From positions 52,347,483 through 52,411,482 of the forward strand of contig CM077820.1 of the NCBI GenBank assembly GCA_039720395.1: a stretch of DNA of 64,000 nucleotides, written 5' to 3'. The position numbers were made by a program, and so were the translations under genes. This document shows, piece by piece, positions 10,390 through 21,139 of the stretch; within the stretch, counting starts at the first letter, position 1, and each line of letters begins with the position of its first letter. Source of the DNA: Liquidambar formosana. Lineage: Eukaryota; Streptophyta; Magnoliopsida; Saxifragales; Altingiaceae. Below the pieces are notes generated by a model. The model ran no database searches, had not been told where the DNA came from, and saw only the letters and a program-made list of their open reading frames with translations.

Positions 10390-11300
10390 TTAATAATATT
10401 AACAATAAAAGGTTTTCATTTCAGGAAATGAACTCATATTTCCTTTTCTTTCTTTTCTCCATTTTTTTTTTCTGGGTACAATTGGAGGGTTCGAATCCCT
10501 AACCTATCCTAATTAGGTCCTTTACCCCACCCTCCTCCCCACTAGGCTTACCCCAATGGCCTTCTTTTCTCCATTTTTTAAGCGTAACAGGAAAAATTGA
10601 TAGTGACATCAGACTGTTGCTTTTTTTCTTTCTTTCTTTCATTTTTTTTTTTTTTTTTTTTTTGCGGGGGGGGGCATGTTTCTAGAATGAAATTGATGGC
10701 ATCACCTATTTAAAAGGCATCACACTAATGATTTTTCTAATTTTTGGTCAAATGTAATGAAATAGAAATAAAAGATGATATTACAACATATATTACACTT
10801 TTCTAAAGCATCAAATATAATAAATTACCATGATTTCTATAATGTGAGAGAGAATTCCAAGTGACAGGCATAAAGGTTTTCACTACAGGAAATGAACTTG
10901 TAATGCCTTTCTTCTCTCTATTTTTGAAGGTAGCAACTAATTAACAGGAGAACTTCATGGCAATATCCTGTGCTTGCATTTTTTGCATGTTTCTAGAATG
11001 GAATCGATGGCATCACCAATCCATAATGGAAAATATTTGCATGGTCGCTTCACTTTTATCATTTTTCTACGGTCATGATATATCTACCAATTCCAAAAAC
11101 GATGACAATCTGTCATGGTAGCCTTGCTCATTTAAAAAGCATCATACTGATGGATTTCCTAATTTCTGGTAAAATGTAAAGAAATAGAAAGAAATGATGA
11201 CAATACAGACATATATTACAATTTTGTAAAGCATCAAACATAATAAATTACCATGATTCCTATAGTGTAAGAGATTTTTCCGCGTGACATGCATATATGT
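10390..11300. repeat. Diverged tandem duplication of ~450 bp
   Basis: Copy 1 (about 10390-10875) and copy 2 (about 10876-11300) share, in the same order, aaaggttttca...caggaaatgaact, gcatgtttctagaatg, gatggcatcacc, aaatagaaa and aaattaccatgattyctat. Copy 1 also carries a SINE-like insertion and a 23-T/9-G tract. Nothing coding was recognised. Confidence 0.7.
10466..10562 (-). mobile_element. Possible tRNA-derived SINE fragment
   Basis: Present only in copy 1 of the surrounding duplication. On the minus strand it has an A-box-like taagcctagtgg and a B-box-like gattcgaaccc, the two internal RNA polymerase III promoter elements of tRNA-type SINEs. The spacing is wider than usual and no target duplication was confirmed. 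Confidence 0.35.
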
Positions 11301-12390
11301 CCATTAAACAAATCATCCGAAGCAGGAGAAGGAGGTTGGTATCTTGAACTTCACATCAAATAATTTTTCCCATAGTGCACACAGAAGATTATTCCTAATA
11401 AAGAAGAATGAATAAAGCTTCAACTCAAAAGAAAAAAGAATGGTTCTCTAGAGAATTCGTGCAATTTTGAAGGCGATAATTGTTGGCAAATTGGCACACT
11501 AAAGACTGCAAGAAATGCATTGGACCACAAGTCCACAACAAATACAAGAATACTAGATGTACACAGACAATTAAAGGTTAATTACTAAAAGAAAAATCAA
11601 AATCACATGATAACAATTAACAAACAATGATGAATCTTGCTCTTTTTTCCCCTATATCCTTCCTTTTCTTCTAACCCTTGAACCTAATTCTTAGTTTGGT
11701 CCCTCATCCAAAGCAGGATAAGTAGTGGACTAGTGGACCAATTCACAATCAAGTCCTCTTGGTCTGATTATATTCTCCACTTGTTGAAGAGATCTTGGAT
11801 TTGGGTTTAAGTATATTGAAGTGTATTGACAACCATATTTATAAGGGGAAAGAAATATGGAAAGGGAGATGAGCTACTCCCATTGTGTAGCCGCTATCCC
11901 ATCAGACTCTCCTCATAAACCCAAAAGTGAAAAGCCAGTGGTGTACCAATTCTGCTTTTAAGCTCTGCATTTCTAGTATAAATCAAACCCCTCCAAAAAT
12001 TTTCCACCATACATTGAAATTTTATTCAAATATCTATGACAAATTGACAATAGATGATGACCCACATTTAAATGGCATTAGTACACAAGTCTTTATTGTC
12101 TTGTTATATTTTCTGTCAATAACAAGAATTAGAAAAATCCCAAAACAATGCTATGACAAGTTTTAGTAAGAGCATGTCATTATCACCAAGAGCAAGTTTG
12201 CTTAAACCTTTGCTTGTTGTGGCATTGCCCAAAGGCCTAAACTTCACACGTCCTTCTTTTTTTTCCCCAAAAAAACTCAAAAATCTGTCTCACATTTTTC
12301 CTGAATGTGTTTCAAAATAAATTCGAAAATTATGCATAGGAGTATATACAAATTAGCAGAGGAGCAGTACGCACCTGGTGATCGGAAATC
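11301..12390. other. Intergenic, nothing recognised
   Basis: AT-rich spacer. Short ORFs are present but have no recognisable content. Confidence 0.5.
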
Positions 12391-12830
12391 TTAACCACCA
12401 ACAAGCCTCAAAATGCACGTCGGCACCTCCAACTTAACCACTGCCGTCGTCGCCAAGTCCTTAATCCTACTCTCGCCGTGCAACTCCGCCGCCTGCAAAA
12501 TCTCACCCATTATCATGCCAATTTTGGAATTTGCTTACTTTCACTAACCTCAGACAATATATTATCATGCCAATTTTTTCATTCCATTAAATATGAAGCA
12601 AATACAGAGGAGTACAACCCCTCATACGAAGAGTGTAACCTGTATTGCTTTGCCGTCTCTCACCAGCCTCAAACATTCACAAAGCCCTAGATTGAGAGAG
12701 ACGAGAGAGAGTATAGTGTTACCTGTTCATGGCGGCGACGGCGGAGGGCAGTGACCGGCAAATTGACGGGTGCGGAGACCCTAATCGCGCGAGAGATGAG
12801 GGCTAATGTTGCACCGTGTCGATGGCTTCC
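12391..12830 (-). pseudogene. Two exon-like GC-rich pieces of an unknown gene
   Basis: On the minus strand an open frame in about 12724-12830 (arginine-rich end ALRRRRHEQ) stops at a donor, cag|gtaaca at 12723/12722. It resumes in the same frame after an acceptor, ttttgcag at 12493, as AAELHGESRIKDLATT and ends with TAA at 12391-12393 (33 codons). The 228-bp intron is GT-AG. No in-frame ATG exists upstream; a stop lies just outside. The N-terminal side is basic, like an organelle-targeting peptide. It stands out by base composition from its AT-rich surroundings. I do not recognise the family. A decayed or transposed gene end is the likeliest explanation. Confidence 0.35.
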
Positions 12831-13415
12831 AGCCTTCTATTTTTATAAATAAATAAATAAAACACTAAAAGTGGTGTTGCTAACACCACTTTTACAATTT
12901 TAATTTTTTTTTTTTAAAAAAAAAAATTTCGTACACCTTCTCACAACCCATATTTCACATTGTATATGCCAAATGAAAGTATGTAACATTGGGTTTGGTA
13001 AAAAAAAAAGTTTAAAAACATCTCAATTTCTAAAAGAAGTGCAAGAAACCCAGCCTCACTCAAGGCACTAATGGACACCTAACCGATGGCGTGGTAATAA
13101 TCCTAAATATCGGCCATTGCGGGTTTCAACCTAAGACTTATCACCCACTAAACTACTTATTTTAAAATAAAATTAAAAAAAAAAAAACCCAAAGATGAAA
13201 AAGAATTTTTTAGCAAAAAAATGGGTATGCAGATAGATAACTGTACATACCCACTTGAGAGCATTGTCCCTCAACAACCCACAATTAATCTACTAAAAAC
13301 CTTACTGCACCTATGTTGAGGCCGAAGTTTAGATCCCACTGCGAGCTTTGAGCTCTAAAAAGTAGGTTTAACCCCACTTGTAATTTATCTTTACTCTTAA
13401 CATGCATTTTTATTA
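12831..13415. other. Intergenic, nothing recognised
   Basis: Contains T and A tracts and a tRNA-like phrase near 13110 (gcgggtttcaaccta) that is too degraded to call. Confidence 0.45.
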
Positions 13416-13550
13416 TTCCATCCATTCCTAAATAATTGGCCTACTTTTTTTTTAGGGATATTTCAAAATTATTGTTACATTTGAAAAGTCATTGATTCTT
13501 GTTATTTCATTTCCTAAAATACCTTTAAAAGGTATTCTCTCTTTTTCTAA

Positions 13551-14586
13551 TCTATTAAATATTATATTTAAGAGTTATGATGACATCAGCAATAGGTGAC
13601 GTGGCAAGTGCATAACCATTCCCTCCAAAATCCCCTTCTCTCATTTATTTTGGACCCACATGATGATGTCAGCAGTCCTTCTATTAAACCCAAAATACTA
13701 AAAAGCCAAATAATAAAAAAGCTAAAGAGATGAATTAAGAAGGGCAAAAAGGTAATTCCGCAATAACAAAGAAGAAAAGGCTGCCTGATCCATGGGAGAA
13801 AAAGTTAAAAAATTGATTGTCAATTTGTTACAAACTGACTATCAACGTGATATGCTTCACAAACCTCAAGAATCACTCTCTAATCAATTAGAAAAGTTAA
13901 AAAATTGATTGTCAACTTACTACACAATAACTATCAACGTGATATGATAGGCTTCACAAAACTCAAGAACGGTTGTCATCAATTAGAAAAGTTGAAAAAT
14001 TGATAGTCAACTTGCGACAAACTGACTATCAATGTGATATGATTAATCACAATGAAAAACTGAAAAGTTGATAGTCAACTTGCTACAAACTGACTATTAA
14101 CGTGACATGAATAGTGGATGAACAGTAAAAACTTTCACAAATTATGGCATGAACAGTAAATGAATAATAAAAGCTCTCACAAAATGTTCTGTGAACAATG
14201 GATAGTAAAATGCCTTATCTATCTGCTACATTTTATTTTTTTCCTTCCCCCATACAGCCTTCCTCTCCCTCTTCTTCTCATCTATCCCTTCTTTTATTTT
14301 CTTTCTTTAATTTTTAATTTTTTTGCTTCCCTTCCGGTTGTACAACCTTCCCTTTCAAGAATAATCTTGACTATAAAATCAATACTAAAGGATTGTTTGG
14401 AAAAATTAAAAACTTGATCACTTAACTTTAATCATTTTTTTTTATTTCACATTGATTGTTAAATCTCTTTTTCTTAATAATCCTATTTAACTAGATTGAG
14501 AGAAAATAATAACATTTTTGGTACTTATATAAGTATTTAAATGAAGTTATTGTTTAGCTCCCGCGCATTGCGCGGGTCCATTCTAG
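13551..14586 (+). mobile_element. Non-autonomous Helitron, 1036 bp
   Basis: Starts TCTATTAAATATT after an A and ends ...CTAG followed by T, as required for Helitron insertion between A and T without target duplication. Ten bases or so before the 3' end is a hairpin, cccgcgcattgcgcggg at 14560-14576, the classic rolling-circle terminator. No RepHel coding sequence is present. The interior has four ~90-bp tandem units. It is inserted inside a Stowaway MITE, whose two halves rejoin cleanly when it is removed. Confidence 0.85.
13800..14112. repeat. Four tandem ~90-bp units inside the Helitron
   Basis: Each unit has aaaagttaaaaaattga, ttgtcaacttgctaca and actgactatcaacgtgat with small changes, and each contains the inverted motif gttgacta/tagtcaac-like pairing. 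The phrases tgacttgtaacaaactgac (16963) and gaattgactgtcaa (43429, 43822) elsewhere in the window resemble this unit. Confidence 0.7.
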
Positions 14587-14710
14587 TATTTATATACTTG
14601 AGAGCAAAATTATAATGTCAAAACAGATGTATTGATGTAAAATCATTTAATAAGGTTTTCTTAAAAAACGTGTTTTTTCAAAAAGGATGGTCAATTAGGA
14701 ACGAAGGGAC

Positions 14711-15117
14711 TATTAATTAATAAGTATCAATGTTATTCAATGAACTTAAATCCCTCATCACTTCTTTAATAATTTTAAAAATTGTCATAAAACTTTTCAT
14801 GTCCACCTATGTTAAAATTGTCATAATCAACCATGCACCATAAATGAGTATCAATGTTATTCAATGAACTTAAATCTCATATCACTTGTTTAATAATTTT
14901 TTTAAATTGTTATAAAACTTTTCATGTCGACAAAGTGTAAAGTCCCACATCAATTAGCCAAGTTAGTCTTAGGAGTTCATAAGGTTGCACGTCTCCTTCA
15001 AGAGTTAGGCCTTTTAGAGGTTAAGTGTGGTTATGTGGGTCAACTTTATAAGCTCTAATGCCCTCATTGGTTTATGTCACATATCACATATGTGAGTTTC
15101 CTCCTTTGTGGGTACAT

Positions 15118-15163
<46 letters not shown>

Positions 15164-15473
15164 GTTATTGACTTTTATTTGAATGCACAAGCAATAATAA
15201 TAATAATAATAAATCTTCGCCATTTTTGCCTTTTTGGTTACGAGACGAGACATTTATTATACAATTGTTCTATATTTATTAGGTTACTTACCCAAAAAAA
15301 AAAAATTAAATAATTAAAAGCCTACATCGTGCGAAGATGCGACTACACGCTAAAGCCTCGTCCGAAATGATATAGGGGCTGATATAGAGGCCTAACATTG
15401 AAACCAAATTTTATGCTAACTCATTAACATTAGCTCATGATATTAGGACAAAAGTGTTATTTTAACACTACGT

Positions 15474-15515
<42 letters not shown>

Positions 15516-15740
15516 TCATATCGTTTGAAAGAAAAATATAAACCCAAATATAGATCCAAAATTTCAAAAACCATCCATAATATAAACATATAATCAAATC
15601 AATTAAATTTTAAGTCTATCAATTTATTTATTTCATATCCTTAAAAGGTCCATCACAAAATCCAAAGACCTAACTAAGCCTCTCTCTTAAAAAAAAAAAA
15701 AAAAAAAAAAAGTAAATAAACATAAATAAAAATGAAAAAT
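14711..15740. other. Spacer between the Helitron/MITE complex and gene D
   Basis: Contains the phrase gtaaagtcccacatcaatta at 14938, typical of plant TRIM/LTR ends, a sequence ending in a ~31-A tract at 15121-15151, TA microsatellite at 15478-15511, and A tracts near 15690. Gene D's 3' end begins at 15741. No gene recognised. Confidence 0.45.
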
Positions 15741-16589
15741 TTAGAAATCAAAGCCACCAGCATCATCGAACCCTGCATCATAAGCACCCATCTCTCCCAC
15801 ATCTGACACCATATCCCCAATCAACAACCCACCCAACAACCCAGCTCCCAATCCCAATCCAAGATTGTTATTCTTCTTCTTCTTCTGCGGCTGCTGCATT
15901 TGTGGTGGCGGATACCCATACCCGGACGGCGGTGGCGGATAACCATAACCTGGCGCAGCCTGTGGGTACCCACCATGTGGGGGTGGCGGATACCCATATC
16001 CCGCCATCGGTGGTGGAGGATACCCGGCCGCATGCGGTGGTGGGTACGCCGGCATCCCAGGTGGTGGTGCATAATACGCTCCCGGCGGTGGAGGCGCGGC
16101 CGCGTAAGCAGAACTCGTACCCGCCTTGGCGGCGGCCGGATAGGCCATCACAGGCTCCTCAACTTTCGCCGCAACAAACTTCTCCCCAAATTTGTACGAA
16201 AAATTCAATTTACCCTTTTCCTTCCCCGACGATTTTCTGACGCTGTAAGTCAACTCTCTCTCCGTTTTCCCATCGCCATTGCTGTCGAGAAGCTCCTTGA
16301 TGGGGACGTGGACTTCTCCGATGTCTTTATCGCCCAAAGTGCGCTCAGATTTGAGGGTAAAGTGAAGGGTGAGGCGGTTTTGTTGGGCTAATTCCTCGTT
16401 GACGGTGAATTTCATGTGGAATTTCCACTTGGGACTCTTTCCACCGTCTTTGTCGACGGGTGTTTTCTGCCTGGAGCGTTCATCGCCGGCGATCATCACG
16501 ACGGCGTAGACGTCCATCTTTGAGAAGAGATTGACGTCCTTGATATCTTTGGCTGAGATCACCGTGATCTCCAGAGTACGGCACTCCAT
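15741..16589 (-). CDS. SRC2-like C2 protein, full length (gene D)
   Basis: Single exon, 282 residues, starting MECRTLEITVISAKDIKDV. The C2 domain (1-138) keeps the loop-1 acids (KMDVYAVV) and loop 3 (GDKDIGE). The tail has many GYPPP/GYGYPP repeats (about residues 165-230), a KKKKNN basic stretch, the hydrophobic GLLGGLLIGDMVSD and the acidic end DDAGGFDF. It is closest to C in sequence and in core promoter, although C faces the other way; the two genes are convergent with 8 kb of transposons between them. Expected role from the family: calcium-dependent membrane association, often stress-related. The frame is open for 10 codons upstream of the ATG but without another ATG. Likely functional. 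Confidence 0.9.
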   Translation of the reverse strand: MECRTLEITVISAKDIKDVNLFSKMDVYAVVMIAGDERSRQKTPVDKDGGKSPKWKFHMKFTVNEELAQQNRLTLHFTLKSERTLGDKDIGEVHVPIKELLDSNGDGKTERELTYSVRKSSGKEKGKLNFSYKFGEKFVAAKVEEPVMAYPAAAKAGTSSAYAAAPPPPGAYYAPPPGMPAYPPPHAAGYPPPPMAGYGYPPPPHGGYPQAAPGYGYPPPPSGYGYPPPQMQQPQKKKKNNNLGLGLGAGLLGGLLIGDMVSDVGEMGAYDAGFDDAGGFDF

Positions 16590-16710
16590 ATTGGAGAAAA
16601 AACTACGTAAAAGCTGCAAAGAACAGAATGTATGGGAGAGCTATGAGATTGAAACGAGAAGAAGAAAATTTATACGAGAATTTGATAGAGAGGATATGGC
16701 AGCTATGGGT

Positions 16711-16717
16711 ATATATA
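16711..16717 (-). promoter_or_regulatory. TATA box of gene D
   Basis: TATATAT on the minus strand, right after ccctcccctt, about 120 bp upstream of the ATG. Same architecture as gene C. Confidence 0.65.
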
Positions 16718-16799
16718 AAGGGGAGGGGTCTCTGAAGGGGGAAATGACAGAGAAGTTTCCTGAGAAACCGACTTGAAAAATGGAGAAATTACAGGAGAC

Positions 16800-18524
16800 C
16801 GCGTGAGAGCCGTATTTCCATCTTTTTGTGTTTTGGTAGCTTTTGTTTTGTGTGTTTTTGCTTCTGGAACCCTGTAGGAGTCTGCTTTTGCCCCCTTTTT
16901 GTTTTTTTTTTTGGGAAATTATCTAAACATTTCACTCTTTACAGTAATTGCTCTGGTTATTGACTTGTAACAAACTGACTACTAACTTTACTATAAACTA
17001 CTGCAAACAAAAACAAGTTAGTATATGTATTTTATTTTATTTTATTTTATTTTTCCTTTTCAATATCAATAGGGAAGTATTGTTCTATTTTTGTTGGGGT
17101 GTGATGTGGATTTCAGGGAATTTGGGTGGGTTACAAGGTGGCAATAGATCCTTAGACCAGTTGGATACCTTTTCTGTTCTCTATTATTTTTCTCTTTACC
17201 ATTTTGGGTGAGGCTCCTGTGGGCTCCTAATGTTCTAGAGTTACCATGGGCATGCATTTCAAATGACACTCTTTTGAGCTCCTCATATTTAAGAGTTACT
17301 ATGGGCATGTATTTGAAGACAAGCATTATACCATCATACGAATTATAAAATATATCGAATTTTGTACGATGACAAAAAAAGGAAAAAGAGGAAAAATAAT
17401 AATAATACCATACTAGTATAATTTTAGTTAACCAATATATTGAATTTTGCCCAATGCACTTTATGTTATTTAATCAAACAAATGAGAAAGAACATCAATT
17501 TTTTGGTTGGTACATGTTAGAAAATGATTGTGACTTTTATAAATGAAATTTTGTAGTGAGACCCTTGGAGGGTCATTTATTTAACGAGAAGATCCTTATC
17601 TTGAATCTCATAGAATACCTCATGCAATAGGGAGAGAATTGTCAATACACTCATGAGGGTGCTCTCATAGATTAATACCGGTTTCTATCTCATATTTTAT
17701 CGAGTCAGACTATGATGAGGGTATCTTCATTTCTCTTATTATGTAATCTTTTGTTCATTTTTTTTTTATAGTTATTTTACGCATTTAATTCAAGAAACAT
17801 GTCCTTGTTATCATATTTGTCATGTTAATTTTTGTTTTCACTAGCCAATGGCAACATAAATTATGTGAAAAATATATTAAAAGAGGCTTGGGAAAGTCAA
17901 TATACATGAAAAATTCAATCAAATATTGTTGAATAGAAGAAAACATTCCATTCTAACCAACGTGTTTAATTAAATCATTTCATATTTTAAAGTGAAGTGT
18001 TGTAGGTACATGATATCCTTGTAAATGTTTTATCTAATGGTAGGGAGCATATGTTGGAATTTGTATAGTTTCATCTGAGATAGGGAAACTTGGCAAGACA
18101 TTATTGGCCACTTCATGGTAGCGGAGAGTGGACAGACATACACTGGATAGGACCCTTTTTTTTTCTTTTTATTTTATATTTTAGATTTTAAGTAAGAATC
18201 AACTTTGGATATGATACATTGATACTATTTGGATACATACCTTTGGGACGCGTCCGTTGAGAGTGCGCGACGCTTTCCTTTAAAGAAAAGGATGAATTGA
18301 TGGGATGGCGTCATGGGGGACCTTGGGAAAGTAAACGTGTGACATGCACCGTAGAGATGTGATGTGGATTTCAGGGAATTTGGGTCCACTTGCAGGGTGG
18401 CAATAGATATTAAAGATAGTTGGATACCTTTTGTCCTTTTCTATTTCTAGTATTATTATTATTACAACTGCGTATTATTACTTGTTTTAGGTGACACTGC
18501 CGTATGGGCATCTAGGTTAATATA
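16800..18524. other. Upstream region of gene D with blocks shared with the upstream of F
   Basis: No gene. An ~85-bp block (gatgtggatttcagggaatt ... ggtggcaatagat) occurs twice, at about 17100-17170 and 18357-18430. Around 18100-18310, ggccacttcatggtag, ctggatagga and gggacgcgtccg resemble 35698-35900 upstream of gene F, which suggests that duplicated DNA extends well beyond the coding regions. Confidence 0.5.
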
Positions 18525-19563
18525 TCTATATTATCTATAAAGAGATGATTGTAGGAAAAATTTTTGATTGATTAATGTATCTTTATTTTAATTTTTAAAT
18601 ATACAATTATCTTTCTGCATATATAGAAAATACAGTAATATAAAACACATATTTTAATAAGAATTCTAAAAAAACTATATAACTATCCTTCTGCATATAT
18701 AGAAAATATAGAAATATAAAATACATACTTTAATAAAAATTTTAAAAAAATTATACAACTACCCTTCTACATATATAGGAAATATAACAATATAAAACAT
18801 ATACCTTAATAAGAATTCTAAGGAAACTATAATTCGTATAATAATTAAATAAAACCAAACCCAAATAGAAATTTTAAGGAAATATAACTATAATTCGTAT
18901 ATATAAGAATTCTAAGGAAACTATATAACTACCCTTTTGCATATATAGGAAATATAACAATATAAAACACATACCTTAATAAGAATTTTAAAGAAACTAT
19001 ACAATTACCCTTCTGTATATGTAAGAAATATAGTAATATAAAACACATACTTTAATAAGAATTTAAAGAAAACTATACAACTACCCTTCCGCATATATAG
19101 GAAATATAACAATATAAAACATATACCTTAATAAGAATTTTAAGAAAACTATAATTCGTATAATAATTAAATAAAACCAAACCCAGATAGGAATTCTAAG
19201 GAAACGAAAGCTATAATTCATATATATAAGAATTTTAAGAAAACTATATAACTACCCTTCTGCATATATAGGAAATATAGCAATATAAAACACATACCTT
19301 AATAAAAATTCTAAGAAAACTATACAACTACCCTTCTGCATATATAGGAAATATAGTTATAAAAAACATATACCTTAGTAAGAATTATAAGGAAACTATA
19401 ATTCGTATAATAATTAAATAAAACCAAACCCGGATAGGAATTCTAAAGAAACGGAAACTATAATTTGTATATAATAAATAAACAGCTGGATTGTAAATTC
19501 CACTTTCTCCATCAAGAGTAGCTTCAACCTTCTCTCCATTCTCTGGTAAGTTTTGCTCTACAA

Positions 19564-19607
<44 letters not shown>

Positions 19608-20358
19608 TACTGTGTTAGAAATTTGCTGAATTGGGTTTTGGTTTGAATGCTAATAATCACATTAGGTTTTATTTAATATTGTTCTTCTGAGAAATTAATT
19701 TTATCCAATCATATTTCATTTAAATTCTATATATCTTTCCTAGAGTTTTTTGTATTCAAGTTTTTGGTTTTGTATTTTTTATTTTTGCTGTTAGTATTTT
19801 CACTTACTTTTGATTTGATTGGTAGAGTTTCATAAGAAATTTGCTAAAATGTTTTTGTATTTGAATGCTAAACCCTTTATTTTACGTAGTAAATCATCTA
19901 ATTATATTTTTTCTTTTGATAAAAAATTGCTCTTGGAAGTATCCAATGGGAATTGAAAAGATATTTTTATATGCTCAGTCTCTTTCTAATTTTTTTCTTG
20001 TTTATAAAAAATCCCTTGTAAGAAGTATGTATTTTATTTTATTATTATTATCTTTTAAATACTCAATCTCTATGTTGTCTTTTTGATTTTTTCTTGGAGA
20101 TTAAAATTCATTTCTCAAGATTACACTGTTTATGGGTGATTTGAAGGATGGGCTGGAGAACAAGAGCCTTAGGTTTCTAAATGTTCTTGATGAGGCATTT
20201 TTCCTTATTTTTTTATTTGTAATTTTTCCCATTTTTTGAATCCTAAGATTAGTTTTCGTGCTATGTTATATTTGATTGTTTCAATTAAAGGGATGTTGAG
20301 CTCCAATGATACATTGTGGAATGTCTTGCTACAAAGTAGGGATCCATAGATTCTCCAG

Positions 20359-20392
<34 letters not shown>

Positions 20393-21139
20393 AAAGAAAT
20401 TGAAGAGAGGTAGTAGTAAAATTTCATTTTGATGAAGTGGAATAATATCCCATGATAATAATATAGTGTTAGAACTCTTATCTTTTTTAGCATGTACTTA
20501 TTCTTTAAGTGATCCAAAATGTGTTAAAATTTGTTGATGTGTAAGTCACATTATATAAACTACTAATTCATTAATAAATTTAGTCTATTCTTTTGCATAT
20601 AATTTCTACGATACAATAAAATTGTTATATGGTTAACAATTCAACCAAATTAAATTATCTCTAGAGATTAAATGTATACTTTCTCCATTTATTTTGGTTC
20701 TGATTATTCTCTTTTTTACTTCTTCATTGATATGTTTCTTATTGTAGATGTGTAAAAAATTGGTGAACAATGAATAAGTTATTTGTCAAGATTTTTGATA
20801 GTTACGTGTCATTATGTATTAGCATTTTTTAAAAAAATCATTTGATGTACACGGACTAAAACTTTCTATGGAGTAATAAATAATTTCTTAACACCGCATA
20901 ACCTTCCTTGAGTAAATAAAGTTTATATTTAATCAATATAGACAATATTGAAGAAATAATTACCACTAAATGAGGGGCTATGCTACATGAAAAGGGTCAA
21001 TCCTTATTTAAGCTAATTAAAAAGGATCTTGGGAAGTATCAAATTTTTATATGTTTATTTAGGAAAAATAATTGATGATCTTTAAATCATTTTATTATTG
21101 ATAAAAAATCCACGTGCAATGCACGTATGCAATAACTAA
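18525..21139 (+). mobile_element. Non-autonomous Helitron, ~2.6 kb
   Basis: Starts TCTATATTATCTATAAAGAG after an A and ends aataaCTAA followed by T; a hairpin, acgtgcaatgcacgt at 21112-21126, lies about 10 bases before the end. These are Helitron ends (TC...CTRR with a 3' stem-loop). The interior has a minisatellite at 18601-19470, a TA run near 19570, a 40-A tract near 20361 and short exon-like stretches (a CTCTG|gtaagt donor at 19541 and an ATG context at 20132). No helicase is present. The 5' end is less certain than the 3' end. Confidence 0.65.
18601..19470. repeat. Higher-order minisatellite, ~75-bp unit
   Basis: About eight units of roughly 75 bp built on ctacccttctgcatatatag, ataaaacacataccttaa and gaattctaaggaaac. 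Every third unit is followed by a ~95-bp interlude (attcgtataataattaaat, aaaccaaaccc), which gives a higher-order period of about 322 bp (unit cores near 18619, 18939 and 19262). AT-rich, non-coding. Confidence 0.8.

Larger units (their letters stand above)
13416..14710. mobile_element. Stowaway-like MITE, copy 2, interrupted by a Helitron
   Basis: Left end ttccatccattcctaaat and inverted right end gtcccttcgttcctaatt are flanked by TA at 13414-13415 and 14711-14712. Removing 13551-14586 leaves about 259 bp that lines up along its length with the elements at 1618-1884 and 32226-32492. This gives independent proof of the Helitron boundaries. Confidence 0.75.

Noticed and set aside
10466..10562. 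tRNA gene on the minus strand
   Set aside because: A- and B-box-like motifs are present, but the spacing and stems do not make a cloverleaf; SINE fragment preferred at low confidence.
14935..15151. SINE or TRIM ending in a 31-A tract
   Set aside because: The gtaaagtcccacatcaa phrase suggests an LTR-type repeat, but neither end could be defined.
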